A stretch of DNA of 47,340 bases, taken from contig NZ_FQZM01000028.1 in the NCBI RefSeq assembly GCF_900142025.1, forward strand, positions 1 through 47,340. The letters are read 5' to 3'. Each line of letters begins with the position of its first letter. Within the stretch, counting starts at the first letter, position 1. The stretch is from Desulfofundulus thermosubterraneus DSM 16057. Lineage in GTDB: Bacteria > Bacillota > Desulfotomaculia > Desulfotomaculales > Desulfovirgulaceae. Below the pieces are notes generated by a model. That model was given only the letters and a program-made list of their open reading frames with translations. It did no database searches and was not told where the DNA came from. Shown here one piece after another: positions 7,051 through 15,207 of this stretch. The translations under genes were made by a program, and so were the position numbers.

Positions 7051-7150
7051 GTTATCCCCGGCCCTTCAAAACCCGCTGCCTGCATCTTTGGCTCGCACGA
7101 ATTTCCGGGCATCATGAGTTATCCCCGGCCCTTCAAAACCCGCTGCCTGC
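7051..7150. repeat. Two identical 33-bp direct repeats
   Basis: A 33-base sequence beginning GTTATCCCCGGCCCTTC occurs at 7051-7083 and 7118-7150, with 34 bases between. The second copy ends exactly at the stop codon of the glycosidase gene on the minus strand. Only two copies exist and no spacer set or cas gene is near, so it is not a CRISPR. It may be a 67-bp tandem duplication of the region downstream of that gene. Confidence 0.85.
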
Positions 7151-8557
7151 CTATGAAGCAGGGACGAACAACAGGGCGTTGCTTATCCTGCGTCCGGGAG
7201 CGGTGAGGTAGCGGCCCTTGTAGTAAAGCCCCGATGACGCCCCGCCGTCGAGGTTCATGGCGTCCACGGCGCCCAGTTCTTTCATAACCGACGCAAGCTG
7301 CCTGATGGTCGCGCCGGGTACCGTCACCAGTAAAATGCTGCCGTCGGGTTTCACGCCGATGGCGCTCCTCGCCCCTCCGCCCGTTAAGATCTTGGCACTG
7401 GTGAATCCTTCACCTGCCGGGTCGACGGTGACCCGGCCACCGGTCAAAAGCCTGGGTCCGGCACCCACGGCAGTCACTACGTCCGACCAGTCCAGCCTGT
7501 TGCCGTCCTTGTCCTCAAAAACTACCCGGTAGCTGACACTCTTCCTTGGTTCGAAACGGTCCCGCAGGTACTGTTCCGAACCGGTGAGGTTGACCACGAA
7601 ACCGTCGTCGGGGATCGTCACGTCCTGGTTTTCCACCACCCTGACCACTTTCCCGCCGGAAACCACCACCGAGATACCGTAAGCAAATCCCAGGGAACTG
7701 CCGCGTTCGCGGGTGTAGATATACGCCGCGCTGCCGCCCGGGCTCGGCGTCCTGTTGAAACCGTAGGCGTACCAGTTGTCCGGCCATTCGTAAGAACCCC
7801 CGGTGCCGCCCTCCACTTTTATGCGCACCGTGTCCATCTTAACCCGGCCATCGGAAGTTATCCCCACCACGGAACCGACATTGCCCACGTGCACGACCTT
7901 CCCGTCCCTGATAATGGTGCCCCACGGTTCGGGTATGCCGCCGTACGCTTCAAAAAAGGTCCCGTTGATGGCGGCCACCGCACCGTAGCGCTTCGCCATC
8001 GAAGCCAGGTCTTCCGTCGTGCCTATCCTGTCGTGAGCAATTGCAACCACGGCCCTGACGGGAGCACCGGGCGGGATCTCCACCACCGTCGCCCTGATAT
8101 TCCCGACCTGGCGGGAGTACTGTTTGATGCCAGCACTCCCGCTGCTGGACACCTTCACCAGAACAACCTTACCGTCCAGGCTGACGGTAGCCGTACCGGT
8201 CTTTTCGTCCCAGTCAACTTTTGCCCCGAAAGCCTCGGAAACGAAGCGCAGGGGTACGTAGGTAATGCCGCCGACCACGCGGGGCGGTACGTCCAGGAGA
8301 ATTTCTTTCCCCGCTATCCTGGCGCGGCTCGAACCCGCCTTCAGGGAAATAACCCTGTCCCCTTTTTGAACCGTGATTCCGGAACCGTCCCACCCAACCG
8401 CTGCACCGAGGGCTTCCAGCACACCCCGGAGGGGCACCAGGACGCGATCCTGGACTTTAATCCCCCTGTACAGCGTGCCCGCACCGGTAAGGCCGGGCAG
8501 GATCAACAGGGCAACCAATACCACAAACAGGGTTGCCATTACGGGCGATCTGCGCAT
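7151..8557 (-). CDS. Exported stalk-domain and phosphodiester glycosidase (NAGPA-like) protein
   Basis: ATG 8557 lies eight bases after an AGGGGG ribosome site, and the following MRRSPVMATLFVVLVALL is a signal peptide; the longer frame to 8656 is not needed. Two stalk repeats follow (VLVPLRGVLEALGAAVGWD and TYVPLRFVSEAFGAKVDWD). The rest matches the phosphodiester glycosidase family: AINGTFFEAYGG, then GYEW-like middle parts, VTAVGAGPRLLTGG, SAIGVKPDG, and MNLDGGASSGLYYKGR near the end. The family is named after N-acetylglucosamine-1-phosphodiester glycosidase. In bacteria it probably acts on cell-envelope polysaccharide linkages. The gene seems complete and ends at repeat 7118-7150. Confidence 0.85.
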   Translation of the reverse strand: MRRSPVMATLFVVLVALLILPGLTGAGTLYRGIKVQDRVLVPLRGVLEALGAAVGWDGSGITVQKGDRVISLKAGSSRARIAGKEILLDVPPRVVGGITYVPLRFVSEAFGAKVDWDEKTGTATVSLDGKVVLVKVSSSGSAGIKQYSRQVGNIRATVVEIPPGAPVRAVVAIAHDRIGTTEDLASMAKRYGAVAAINGTFFEAYGGIPEPWGTIIRDGKVVHVGNVGSVVGITSDGRVKMDTVRIKVEGGTGGSYEWPDNWYAYGFNRTPSPGGSAAYIYTRERGSSLGFAYGISVVVSGGKVVRVVENQDVTIPDDGFVVNLTGSEQYLRDRFEPRKSVSYRVVFEDKDGNRLDWSDVVTAVGAGPRLLTGGRVTVDPAGEGFTSAKILTGGGARSAIGVKPDGSILLVTVPGATIRQLASVMKELGAVDAMNLDGGASSGLYYKGRYLTAPGRRISNALLFVPAS

Positions 8558-8657
8558 TTCCTTATCCCCCTGAACAATACATGACTGGATATATTTTCCT
8601 CCCAGGAAGCCGGAATCCAACCCCGGTTGCTCTATTCCGTCTGTGTCAATCCTCATT

Positions 8658-9353
8658 TTAATACTGTCTCGTCATTTCAATAACGGCTGTGATAATGGCC
8701 GCAATAAAAATGGCGGGTAAAAGGTTTCCCACTTTAATCCGGGCAGACTTGATCATATTAAACCCAATAGCCACAATGAGGAGGCCACCGGTAGCGGTAA
8801 GCTCGGCCACCACCCAGGGGCTTAAGCCTGCACCGGCAACACGGGCGGCAAGGGTTATAGCACCCTGGTAGAGAAACACCGGAATAGCAGAAAAAAGCAC
8901 CCCGATGCCCATAGTGGAGGCAAAAATTGCGGCGGCGATACCATCCAGCATGGCCTTGGCGATCAGGGTTCTGGGATTACCGGTCAGCCCGTCCTCGATG
9001 GCACCCATTACGGCCATAGCACCAACGCAAAAAATCAGGCTGGCGGTAACAAAGGCATAAGCCATGCCGCTCTCCCCGGGGCGGCCAAATCTGGCCTCGA
9101 TGCGTTTCCCCAGGGACTCCAGCCTGCCCTCAATGTCCAAACCGGCTCCCACCACACCGCCCAGGGCAAGGCTGCCGATAACAATAAGCGGGTTTTTGGT
9201 TTGCAGGGCCATCTGGGCACCGATCAGGATAACGGCCAGCCCGAGCCCCTGTATAACCGTATCGCCCACTCTCTGCGGTATGCCTTTTTTAAGTAAGGTA
9301 CCGAGCAACGCACCTGCACAAATAGCTGCCGCATTAATTAATGTACCAACCAA
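8658..9353 (-). CDS. DUF554 family membrane protein
   Basis: This 231-residue integral membrane protein has about six or seven hydrophobic segments and the DUF554 pattern: MVGTLINAAAICAGALLG at the start, GLGLAVILIGAQMAL, GLDIEGRLESLGKRIEARF in a cytoplasmic loop, then FCVGAMAVMGAIEDGL-G and ATGGLLIVAIGFNMI near the end. Relatives (YqgA/YdfK) are conserved but of unproven function, possibly transport. The start is TTG 9353 preceded by AAAGGAG. It lies directly upstream of the glycosidase on the same strand. Confidence 0.85.
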   Translation of the reverse strand: MVGTLINAAAICAGALLGTLLKKGIPQRVGDTVIQGLGLAVILIGAQMALQTKNPLIVIGSLALGGVVGAGLDIEGRLESLGKRIEARFGRPGESGMAYAFVTASLIFCVGAMAVMGAIEDGLTGNPRTLIAKAMLDGIAAAIFASTMGIGVLFSAIPVFLYQGAITLAARVAGAGLSPWVVAELTATGGLLIVAIGFNMIKSARIKVGNLLPAIFIAAIITAVIEMTRQY

Positions 9354-9420
9354 CTACAGTAACTCCTTTCCGGTTGAAAAATAAGTTCGCTATATTTGAA
9401 CAGGGTTCCTGCTGGAATGG

Positions 9421-9450
9421 AAAAAAACCGGCCCTATTGCATAGGGCCGG
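9421..9450 (-). terminator. Rho-independent terminator of the ferritin-like gene
   Basis: On the minus strand CCGGCCCTAT and ATAGGGCCGG form a ten-base perfect stem around a three-base loop, followed by seven T residues (9427-9421), downstream of the stop at 9484. Confidence 0.9.
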
Positions 9451-9483
9451 CTCCTTTTAAGGAAACCCCTCCTAATACCTAAC

Positions 9484-9936
9484 TTAACTGCAGCAGCACC
9501 CCATACCTTCTTTATTACCAGCAAAATACCGGTCTATCAGGCCGGCCAGAGTCCGGGCGTGCCTGGCCTCATCCCGGGACGATTCGTCCATAATATCGTG
9601 CACCGGGTCCAGGTTTAGCTCCTTGGCCCGTTTGGCCACTTCCTTCTTGCCCCGGTTAGCTTCCTGCTCCCCTTTAAGCATTTTGAGCAGATTTTCCCTG
9701 GTGCTTTCGGAAATCTTCCCGTTTAACTCAGCAAAATGGGCGGCGTGCCAGGCCTCATCCATGGCTATGGACTTCAGCACTTCGGCCACCTCGGGGTAGC
9801 CCTCCCGCTGGGCCTGCCGGGCCATGGCCAGGTAAATGCCCACCTCCCAGGTTTCACCCCGGAACTCCTTATCTACCGCCTCTTCCACTTCAGTACCTCT
9901 GGCCACACCCAGTCGATCCTCATTGATTAGTTCCAA
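9484..9936 (-). CDS. Rubrerythrin-like ferritin-fold protein
   Basis: The protein is a four-helix di-iron protein with the ExxH pattern repeated: EFRGETWEVGIYLAMARQA in helix 1, SIAMDEAWHAAHFAEL in helix 2, and DESSRDEARHARTLAGL in helix 4. Rubrerythrins reduce hydrogen peroxide in anaerobes. This one has no rubredoxin-like CxxC iron domain, only a GCCCS tail, so it would need a separate electron donor such as a nearby ferredoxin or thioredoxin. TTG 9936 is eight bases after AAGGAGG and is preferred to the GTG at 9954, which overlaps the ribosome site. The gene diverges from the seleno-glutaredoxin at 10035, hinting at shared redox duty. Confidence 0.8.
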   Translation of the reverse strand: MELINEDRLGVARGTEVEEAVDKEFRGETWEVGIYLAMARQAQREGYPEVAEVLKSIAMDEAWHAAHFAELNGKISESTRENLLKMLKGEQEANRGKKEVAKRAKELNLDPVHDIMDESSRDEARHARTLAGLIDRYFAGNKEGMGCCCS

Positions 9937-10034
9937 CGGCCATTCCTCCTTCACCGGTGCATATTATTTACCCCAGGCTCAAAAAATAGAATTACCCGCA
10001 GGGGAAAAATCTATCCACCGGGAGGTATTGTAAA

Positions 10035-10271
10035 GTGACTACGGAGCCCGTAACGGTGTATACCACCCCCACCTGACCCCACTGTCGCACGGTGAAAGAG
10101 TTCCTTTCCCAAAAAGGCGTTAAATTTACCGAAAAGAATGTGGCCGAGGACGAACTGGCCCGGAGTGAAATGGTGCGTAAAACCGGACGACTTGCCGTAC
10201 CCACCATTACCGTGGGAGAACGGGTGGTGGTAGGATTTAACCGGAGTGAACTGGAAAGGTTGTTGCATTAA
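10035..10271 (+). CDS. Glutaredoxin-like selenoprotein (UGA read as selenocysteine, UxxC)
   Basis: GTG 10035 follows GGGAGGT by eight bases. The frame has 79 codons to TAA 10271 and is open except for TGA at 10074-10076 (codon 14). The product is TEPVTVYTTPT-U-PHCRTVKEF, then GVKFTEKNVAEDE, then RLAVPTITVGERVVVGFNRSELERLL. This is a complete NrdH/glutaredoxin-like thioredoxin fold with cis-Pro VPT. The stop falls exactly on the first active-site Cys of CPHC. A short hairpin GAAAG-AGTTC-CTTTC at 10094-10108 puts its loop about 22 bases after the TGA, with G as second loop base, fitting the bacterial SECIS rule. Codon-level conservation on both sides of the TGA argues against a pseudogene. Selenocysteine machinery genes are not in this window. 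Confidence 0.8.
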
Positions 10272-10282
10272 ATGCAGGGAAA

Positions 10283-10339
10283 AATGGCGGTGACCATCCA
10301 TCCTGCGGCAGGCATCCCGCGGGACAGGCCACCGCCATT
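10283..10339. terminator. Long hairpin between convergent genes
   Basis: AATGGCGGTG at 10283-10292 and CACCGCCATT at 10330-10339 form a perfect ten-base stem enclosing a GC-rich, partly self-complementary loop. It lies between the seleno-glutaredoxin stop and the convergent thioredoxin stop. It has no long T-run, so it may act as a weak bidirectional terminator or mRNA 3' stabiliser. Confidence 0.55.
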
Positions 10340-10363
10340 CCGGCTTTGAGTTTAAAATCCGTT

Positions 10364-10681
10364 CTACAGCAGGCTTTCAAGCTTTTTAGCAAGGACCCCC
10401 TTGGGAGTATAGCCGACCATCTGGCCCACCACCTGTCCGGCTTTAAACATAATCAACGTGGGAATGCTCATGACACCGTAACGGCCGGCCAGGGCCCGGT
10501 TTTGATCCACGTTTACCTTGGCCACCTTTACCCGGCCGGCAAATTCGGCGGCCAGTTCATCAATAATGGGAGCCATGCTGCGGCAGGGACCGCACCAGGG
10601 CGCCCAGAAATCCACCAGCACCGGCTGGGTGGATTGTAAAACTTCGCTGTCAAAATTGCTTTCATTTAATTCCAGGGCCAT
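10364..10681 (-). CDS. trxA: Thioredoxin
   Basis: The 105-residue protein is a standard thioredoxin: [18 protein letters not shown] carries the WCGPC active site near residue 30, and [14 protein letters not shown] carries the cis-Pro. It reduces protein disulfides in the cytoplasm, normally recycled by thioredoxin reductase. A TATA-poor leader with GGAGTG precedes the ATG. It sits with FmdB and ferredoxin genes on the minus strand and converges on the seleno-glutaredoxin. A second thioredoxin lies at 32292. Confidence 0.95.
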   Translation of the reverse strand: MALELNESNFDSEVLQSTQPVLVDFWAPWCGPCRSMAPIIDELAAEFAGRVKVAKVNVDQNRALAGRYGVMSIPTLIMFKAGQVVGQMVGYTPKGVLAKKLESLL

Positions 10682-10747
10682 AAAATTTTCACTCCTATCC
10701 TTGGTTAATAGATTAAGAAGGGCTACCAGCCCTTAGTTTTAAATAGC

Positions 10748-10945
10748 TCACCCGCCGGCAGAACCAGAACTGCTTTGCCCGCCACCGCAACTGCCGCCCT
10801 TTACGCGAACGGCACAGCCGGTAATCAGCTGGCGTATATCCCGGCTCTGGCACTGGGGGCAGGAAACCTTGTCCCGATCATCAATCCCCACCAGCAGGGT
10901 AAACTTGTGGCCGCAGTTGTTGCACTGAAAATCGTATATCGGCAT
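10748..10945 (-). CDS. FmdB-type zinc-ribbon protein
   Basis: This 65-residue protein begins MPIYDFQCNNCGHKFTLLVG and has a second CxxC in VSCPQCQSRDIRQLI, the FmdB/putative regulatory zinc ribbon pattern. A Gly/Ser-rich tail (GGSCGGGQSSSGSAGG) is typical of the family. Relatives accompany formamidase or redox genes, but their role is unproven. The ATG follows GGGAGGTG by about seven bases. It lies between ferredoxin and thioredoxin genes, probably in one transcript starting at the promoter at 11184-11212. Confidence 0.85.
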   Translation of the reverse strand: MPIYDFQCNNCGHKFTLLVGIDDRDKVSCPQCQSRDIRQLITGCAVRVKGGSCGGGQSSSGSAGG

Positions 10946-10982
10946 CTATATGCACCTCCCTGAAAAGTTATTGCTTCACAAA

Positions 10983-11156
10983 TCAGGCAGCCGTGATGGC
11001 TCCGTTGGGACAGACAAAAATACATTCTTCACATTCCCGGCACAACCCGGGGTCAACTGTTGCTAGCTTGGCGGCAATGGTTATAGCTTCATAGGGACAA
11101 ACGTAAGCACAGGCTCCGCAGCCGGCACAAAGATCCTTTACTACATAGGCAGGCAT
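10983..11156 (-). CDS. Small 2[4Fe-4S] ferredoxin
   Basis: This 57-residue gene is short enough to be easily overlooked. It reads MPAYVVKDLCAGCGACAYVCP, with the first CxxCxxCxxxCP motif, then CRECEECIFVCPNGAITAA with the second. Both clusters are complete, as in clostridial ferredoxins that carry low-potential electrons. The ATG 11156 lies about ten bases after GGGGAGG. It is the first gene of the ferredoxin-FmdB-thioredoxin set, directly after a good promoter. Confidence 0.92.
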   Translation of the reverse strand: MPAYVVKDLCAGCGACAYVCPYEAITIAAKLATVDPGLCRECEECIFVCPNGAITAA

Positions 11157-11183
11157 GGGTAGTCTGCCTCCCCTTTTTCTTCT

Positions 11184-11212
11184 ATTATACTACAGAGTAT
11201 TTTCGCTTGCAA
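11184..11212 (-). promoter_or_regulatory. Promoter of the ferredoxin gene set
   Basis: On the minus strand TTGCAA (11212-11207) and TATAAT (11189-11184) are separated by 17 bases, about 28 bases before the ferredoxin start. Confidence 0.75.
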
Positions 11213-11338
11213 TAAATTTATTTAAGTTGGACATGTTCTCCATAGTTTACCATTACTCCAAATAAATCGTCAAGCTCTCCCGTTGCAGGCGAAAATAAAA
11301 GGAAACGGCACCTGCTTTAACGCAAAGCCACTCCCTTC

Positions 11339-12106
11339 TCAGCATAGATCAGAGCGCTTGAAGAGTTGAATGAAATTCAAGACAAACTGTAACTCCTTCT
11401 GGGTAAGGTTGCAGACCAGGCTCAACACCGACTGCACGTTGGGGTGCATGAGCAACTCGCGCAACTCGGGGTTCATTAAACTGAGCATTTGATCCACTGC
11501 ACCCGGTTCCATAATAAAGTAGCACGGGGAAACACCCATTACCTCGGACAGTTTTTCCAGCGTCTTTAAAGAGGGCTGCACTTTGCCCTGCTCGATCTGG
11601 CCAATCAGCCCGGCTGTAACCCCTGCCAGGTTCGCCAGCTGGGCCTGGGTAAGGCCGTACTCTTCCCGGAGGGCCTTGAGCTTGTGCCCCAGAGAACCCT
11701 CCTGCCCCATAATGGAAGTAGGAGACACTTCCAGTGCTTCGGCAATGCGCTTTAAGGTGCTTAAAGCAGGATAAACGGTACCGCGTTCAATTTCACTCAA
11801 GTAAGACAGGGAAATGCCCGCCCGCTCGGCCAGTTCCTGAAGCGAAAGGTTTTTTTCGTTGCGCATGATGCGAATCTTATCGCCCAAAGAGAGGCCTCTA
11901 TCCGTAACATCTCCCTCAATGAGCTGTGCTCTGGGTACGTTCAGGGCGGCGGCCAGCTTCTCAATGGTTTTCAAAGAAGGCCGTTTGGACCCCCGCTCAA
12001 TTTCGCTCAAATATGATAGGGAAAGGTTCGCCCGCCGGGCCAGGTCCTGCAATGTATATCCGCGCTCTTCGCGCAGGGCACGGATTTTTTCCCCCTTGAT
12101 AATCAT
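11339..12106 (-). CDS. Regulator with three tandem XRE helix-turn-helix domains
   Basis: The 255-residue protein has three consecutive Cro/C1-type HTH domains: ERGYTLQDLARRANLSLSYL at about 11-60, NLSLQELAERAGISLSYL at about 85-130, and YGLTQAQLANLAGVTAGLI at about 150-200. A helical tail (MNPELRELLMHPNVQSVL, then LTQKELQFVLNFIQLF) follows. HTH 1 and 2 are near duplicates, each followed by SEIERG, while HTH 3 is divergent (GQIEQG). Most XRE regulators have one HTH, so this one may bind three phased half-sites. ATG 12106 is eight bases after GGGAG. Upstream, TACTAT repeats one helical turn apart overlap the promoter, suggesting self-repression. The target genes are unknown; the divergently ending neighbour is a PBP gene. 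Confidence 0.88.
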   Translation of the reverse strand: MIIKGEKIRALREERGYTLQDLARRANLSLSYLSEIERGSKRPSLKTIEKLAAALNVPRAQLIEGDVTDRGLSLGDKIRIMRNEKNLSLQELAERAGISLSYLSEIERGTVYPALSTLKRIAEALEVSPTSIMGQEGSLGHKLKALREEYGLTQAQLANLAGVTAGLIGQIEQGKVQPSLKTLEKLSEVMGVSPCYFIMEPGAVDQMLSLMNPELRELLMHPNVQSVLSLVCNLTQKELQFVLNFIQLFKRSDLC

Positions 12107-12130
12107 CCACAACACTCCCAGATCAAATTA

Positions 12131-12166
12131 TACTATTATCCTACTATACCTTTACTAAGCAGTCAA
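12131..12166 (-). promoter_or_regulatory. Promoter and phased direct repeats before the triple-HTH gene
   Basis: On the minus strand TTGACT (12166-12161) and TAGGAT (12143-12138) are 17 bases apart. The hexamer TACTAT (plus strand) occurs at 12131-12136 and 12142-12147, exactly 11 bases apart, covering the -10 region. This is a plausible operator for the triple-HTH protein. Confidence 0.5.
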
Positions 12167-12198
12167 TGTATGAGGTAAGAATGGTGAAGCAGCCGTCC

Positions 12199-13935
12199 TT
12201 AGTCCGGCGGCAGGGTGAGAATTTTCTCCATGATCTCCCGGAACACCGGGGCGGCCGTTTCTCCCCCGCTGATCCCTTCCTGCACCAGAACCGTCACTAC
12301 ATAACGGGGATCTTGAAGGGGGGCATAACCGGTAAACCAGGCATTTACCTTACCCCGGCCGTCCACCTGGGCGGATCCGGTTTTCCCGGCACTGCCGTAA
12401 CCGGGCACATAAGCCTGGCGGCCAACACCTTCCGTGGTCACCAGCTTCAACATCTCTTTTACCTGGGCGGCCGTGGAGGCGGGAATGGCCCTGTGACCGG
12501 GCCCCGGGGGGAAAGAGCGGGTCACCCGGCTGGCATCGTTGCGCAACTCCCGGACCAGCCGCGGCTGCACATACACACCGTCGTTAACAATAGCATTCAT
12601 CATGGCCGTAATCTGTACCGGAGTAGCCAGCACCGGTCCCTGACCTAAACTGCTATTAACCAGGTTGTGGGGTGCCGCAACAAGCTGCCAGTTCTGACGC
12701 CCATCGGCCGGTACGGGATAACCGGTAACTGTCTGGTTATCCAGCCCGAAACGGCCGGCGTATTCGATGAGTCTCCCGGCCCCCAGTTCCAATCCCACCC
12801 GGGCAAAAACCGGGTTGCAGGATTCGGCAAAGGCCTGGCTAAAACTAATGACACCGTGGCCAGGGTCATACCAGCAGCGTACAGGCTGGTCCATGCTCCC
12901 CCGACAGTTAAACCGGCTGCCGGGTTTAACAATTCCTTCCGCCAGGGCGGCAGCGGCCACCACTACCTTGAATACCGAACCCGGGGTGAACAGGGCGGTG
13001 GTCTGATCGGTAAAGGTCCCTTTTTCACCTAGAGCCAGGTATTTAGCCAGGTTACCGGGACGGGGATCGTAAACGGGGCGGCTGGCCAGGGCCAGGATGT
13101 CCCCGGTATGGGGCTCCATAACCACCACTGCCCCCTTTTTTATCCGCCGGTCCATTATTTCCTCCACCACCCGCTGGATCCTGGCGTCCAGGGTGGTAAC
13201 CAGGTGTTGCCGTCCAGGATCCACCGACTGGAGATCAACAGCAAGGCCCAGTCCCGGTATAGGCCTGCCGGCGGCATCAACGAAGAGCCGGGCGGCACTT
13301 TTGGGCCGGGTGGCCTTCAGCTCACTCTCATAGTACTTTTCCAGGCCGGCCTGGCCGATCCAGTCGCTAAAACTATAGCTCTTCCGGCTTTTAACGCTTA
13401 AGGCGTCCACCACCTCTTTTGACTGCACCCGTCCCAGGTAACCGACCACCCCGGCGGCCAGGGGTGTGGGACCGTAGCGCAAGTGGACCGGCAACACTAA
13501 AACACCGGGCCATTGGTGCTCCCGGATGGCCTTTACCTGGCCGGGAGTGAGGGAAAAGGGTAAATAACAGGGCTGCCCGTCAAAATACGGGGCTATTTTT
13601 TCCACCGGCAACCCCAAAATCCCGGCCAGGGAGGTAATGACCGCCTGCTTGTCCCGGACCAAGCTGGGAAAAACCACCACCCGGTTGGCATCAAAACTGC
13701 CAGTCAAGGGTTGTAAACGCCGGTCCAGGATTTCCCCCCGGGGATATTCTTCCAAAAGTACCGTCTGGGTCTCCCTCTCCAGGGCTAAAAAGGCATACTC
13801 GCTCCCCCGGCCCAGCTGAATAACGGCCAGGCGGAAAAGCAAAAAGGCGAAACAAAACAGGAAAAGGGGAAAAAGGATGACCAGGCGCCTTCCCTGCACA
13901 CTTCCACATCCTGCACCATTTTTATCCAATAGCAT
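12199..13935 (-). CDS. Class B penicillin-binding protein (transpeptidase)
   Basis: The 578-residue protein has one N-terminal membrane helix (RLVILFPLFLFCFAFLLFRLA), a PBP dimerisation domain starting with PRGEILDRRLQPL, and a transpeptidase domain. The catalytic triplets are visible: TPGSVFKVVVAAAA (SxxK), ESCNPVFARVG (SxN) and SAGKTGSAQVDG (KTG). It cross-links peptidoglycan on the outer membrane face, as PbpA/SpoVD relatives do. It has no PASTA domains. The gene lies upstream of nothing co-directional closer than the U32 gene (start 15176), 11 bases from its stop, which suggests co-transcription with U32 and mltG. Assignment to elongation or sporulation is not possible from sequence alone. 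Confidence 0.92.
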   Translation of the reverse strand: MLLDKNGAGCGSVQGRRLVILFPLFLFCFAFLLFRLAVIQLGRGSEYAFLALERETQTVLLEEYPRGEILDRRLQPLTGSFDANRVVVFPSLVRDKQAVITSLAGILGLPVEKIAPYFDGQPCYLPFSLTPGQVKAIREHQWPGVLVLPVHLRYGPTPLAAGVVGYLGRVQSKEVVDALSVKSRKSYSFSDWIGQAGLEKYYESELKATRPKSAARLFVDAAGRPIPGLGLAVDLQSVDPGRQHLVTTLDARIQRVVEEIMDRRIKKGAVVVMEPHTGDILALASRPVYDPRPGNLAKYLALGEKGTFTDQTTALFTPGSVFKVVVAAAALAEGIVKPGSRFNCRGSMDQPVRCWYDPGHGVISFSQAFAESCNPVFARVGLELGAGRLIEYAGRFGLDNQTVTGYPVPADGRQNWQLVAAPHNLVNSSLGQGPVLATPVQITAMMNAIVNDGVYVQPRLVRELRNDASRVTRSFPPGPGHRAIPASTAAQVKEMLKLVTTEGVGRQAYVPGYGSAGKTGSAQVDGRGKVNAWFTGYAPLQDPRYVVTVLVQEGISGGETAAPVFREIMEKILTLPPD

Positions 13936-13946
13936 GGCCCGGTGAA

Positions 13947-15176
13947 CTAATTATTATACTCTTCCCGGCGGCGCAAAAGGCTCCAGGGCGGAACGGGGCG
14001 GGGCGGGGAGAGAAAAACCCTTTGCCGGGGATGGGGTGCCGCATCAATGGGGGTCATTTCTTCGTTGTATAAACCGGTCAATACAAAGGAAAATGTCTGC
14101 CCGCCGGGAAGCAGCACCTCCAGCTCTTCACCCCGGGCAAAACGGTTCCGCTGTTCCACCAGGGCCAATCCCCCGGCGGGGTCATAATCCCGTACCACGC
14201 CAACAAAAGTATAGGGCCGGCGGTAAATGGAGTCCACCGCACCCTGGGCCGCTTTTGCCGTCGTACCGGTGAAAAAACCGGTGGTGTATTCCCGGTGGCT
14301 GACCTTGCCCAACTCTTCCAGCCACCGTTTCCGAACCTGAAAGCGGGCCGGATCCGCCCGGTAAGCATCCAGGGCCTGGCGGTATACACTGACCACGGTA
14401 GCCACATAATGCACGCTTTTGACCCGGCCCTCGATTTTCAAACTGTCAACTCCGGCCTCCACCAGCTGGGGAATATATTCCAAAAGACAGAGGTCCCGGG
14501 AACTTAAAATATAGGTGCCCCGGGAACCCTCCTCCACGGGAAAGAACTCCCCCGGCCGCTTCTCTTCCACCAGCGCATAGCGCCAGCGGCAGGCCTGGGC
14601 ACAGTCCCCCCGGTTGGCATCCCGCCCGGTCATGTAGTTGCTTAACAGGCAGCGTCCCGAATAAGATATACACATGGCTCCGTGGACGAATACTTCCAAA
14701 GGCACCGTCACGTACCGGCGAATTTCCCGGATCTCCTCCAGGGTAAGCTCCCGGGCCAGGACAATCCGGGACACTCCCTGCTCCTGCCAGAAACGGGCGG
14801 CCATCCAGTTGGTGGTATTGGCCTGGGTGCTCAAGTGCACCGGTAATCCGGGGGATACTTCCCGGACCAGGGCCAGCACCCCGGGATCGGAGACAATAAC
14901 GGCATCCACACCGATATGTTCCAGTTGTTTTAAATAATGCGGCAGGTCATCCAGATCCCGGTTGTGGGCAAAAATATTCACCGTAACATAAACCTTAACC
15001 CCCCGGGCATGGGCAAACTCCACTCCCACAGCCATTTCCTCCAGGGTAAAGTTCCCGGCCCTTTCCCGCAGGCCGAACTGCTTCCCGCCCAGGTAAACGG
15101 CATCGGCGCCGTAAATCACGGCTGCCTGCAATTTTTCCAGATCCCCGGCCGGAGCCAGGAGTTCCGGAACAGCCAT
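13947..15176 (-). CDS. Peptidase U32 family protein (tRNA/rRNA hydroxylation type)
   Basis: ATG 15176 follows GAAGGTGA; the longer frame to 15290 runs into mltG and is unlikely. MAVPELLAPAGDLEKLQAA is the classical U32 start. GADAVYLGGKQFGLR, VSDPGVLALVRE, and the Cys-rich signature VHGAMCISYSGRCLLSNYMTG with DCAQACRWRY follow, binding an iron-sulfur cluster in the family. DSLKIEGRVKS is also conserved. Relatives (TrhP/YrrN-YrrO, RlhA) use prephenate-dependent chemistry to hydroxylate tRNA U34 or 23S rRNA; older annotation is collagenase-like protease. The mltG neighbourhood matches the B. subtilis yrrL-yrrO order. The C-terminal barrel is present. Confidence 0.9.
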   Translation of the reverse strand: MAVPELLAPAGDLEKLQAAVIYGADAVYLGGKQFGLRERAGNFTLEEMAVGVEFAHARGVKVYVTVNIFAHNRDLDDLPHYLKQLEHIGVDAVIVSDPGVLALVREVSPGLPVHLSTQANTTNWMAARFWQEQGVSRIVLARELTLEEIREIRRYVTVPLEVFVHGAMCISYSGRCLLSNYMTGRDANRGDCAQACRWRYALVEEKRPGEFFPVEEGSRGTYILSSRDLCLLEYIPQLVEAGVDSLKIEGRVKSVHYVATVVSVYRQALDAYRADPARFQVRKRWLEELGKVSHREYTTGFFTGTTAKAAQGAVDSIYRRPYTFVGVVRDYDPAGGLALVEQRNRFARGEELEVLLPGGQTFSFVLTGLYNEEMTPIDAAPHPRQRVFLSPPRPVPPWSLLRRREEYNN

Positions 15177-15207
15177 ACCAGAATCACCTTCATTTAGTGC
15201 CCTTATC

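Noticed and set aside
7051-7150. Possible mini-CRISPR from the two 33-bp repeats
   Set aside because: Only two copies are present with one 34-base gap, there is no array, and no cas gene was seen.
10074-10076. TGA read as a simple nonsense mutation in a dead glutaredoxin
   Set aside because: It replaces exactly the active-site Cys, the rest of the frame is intact, and a SECIS-like hairpin follows at the right distance. Selenocysteine is the better reading.
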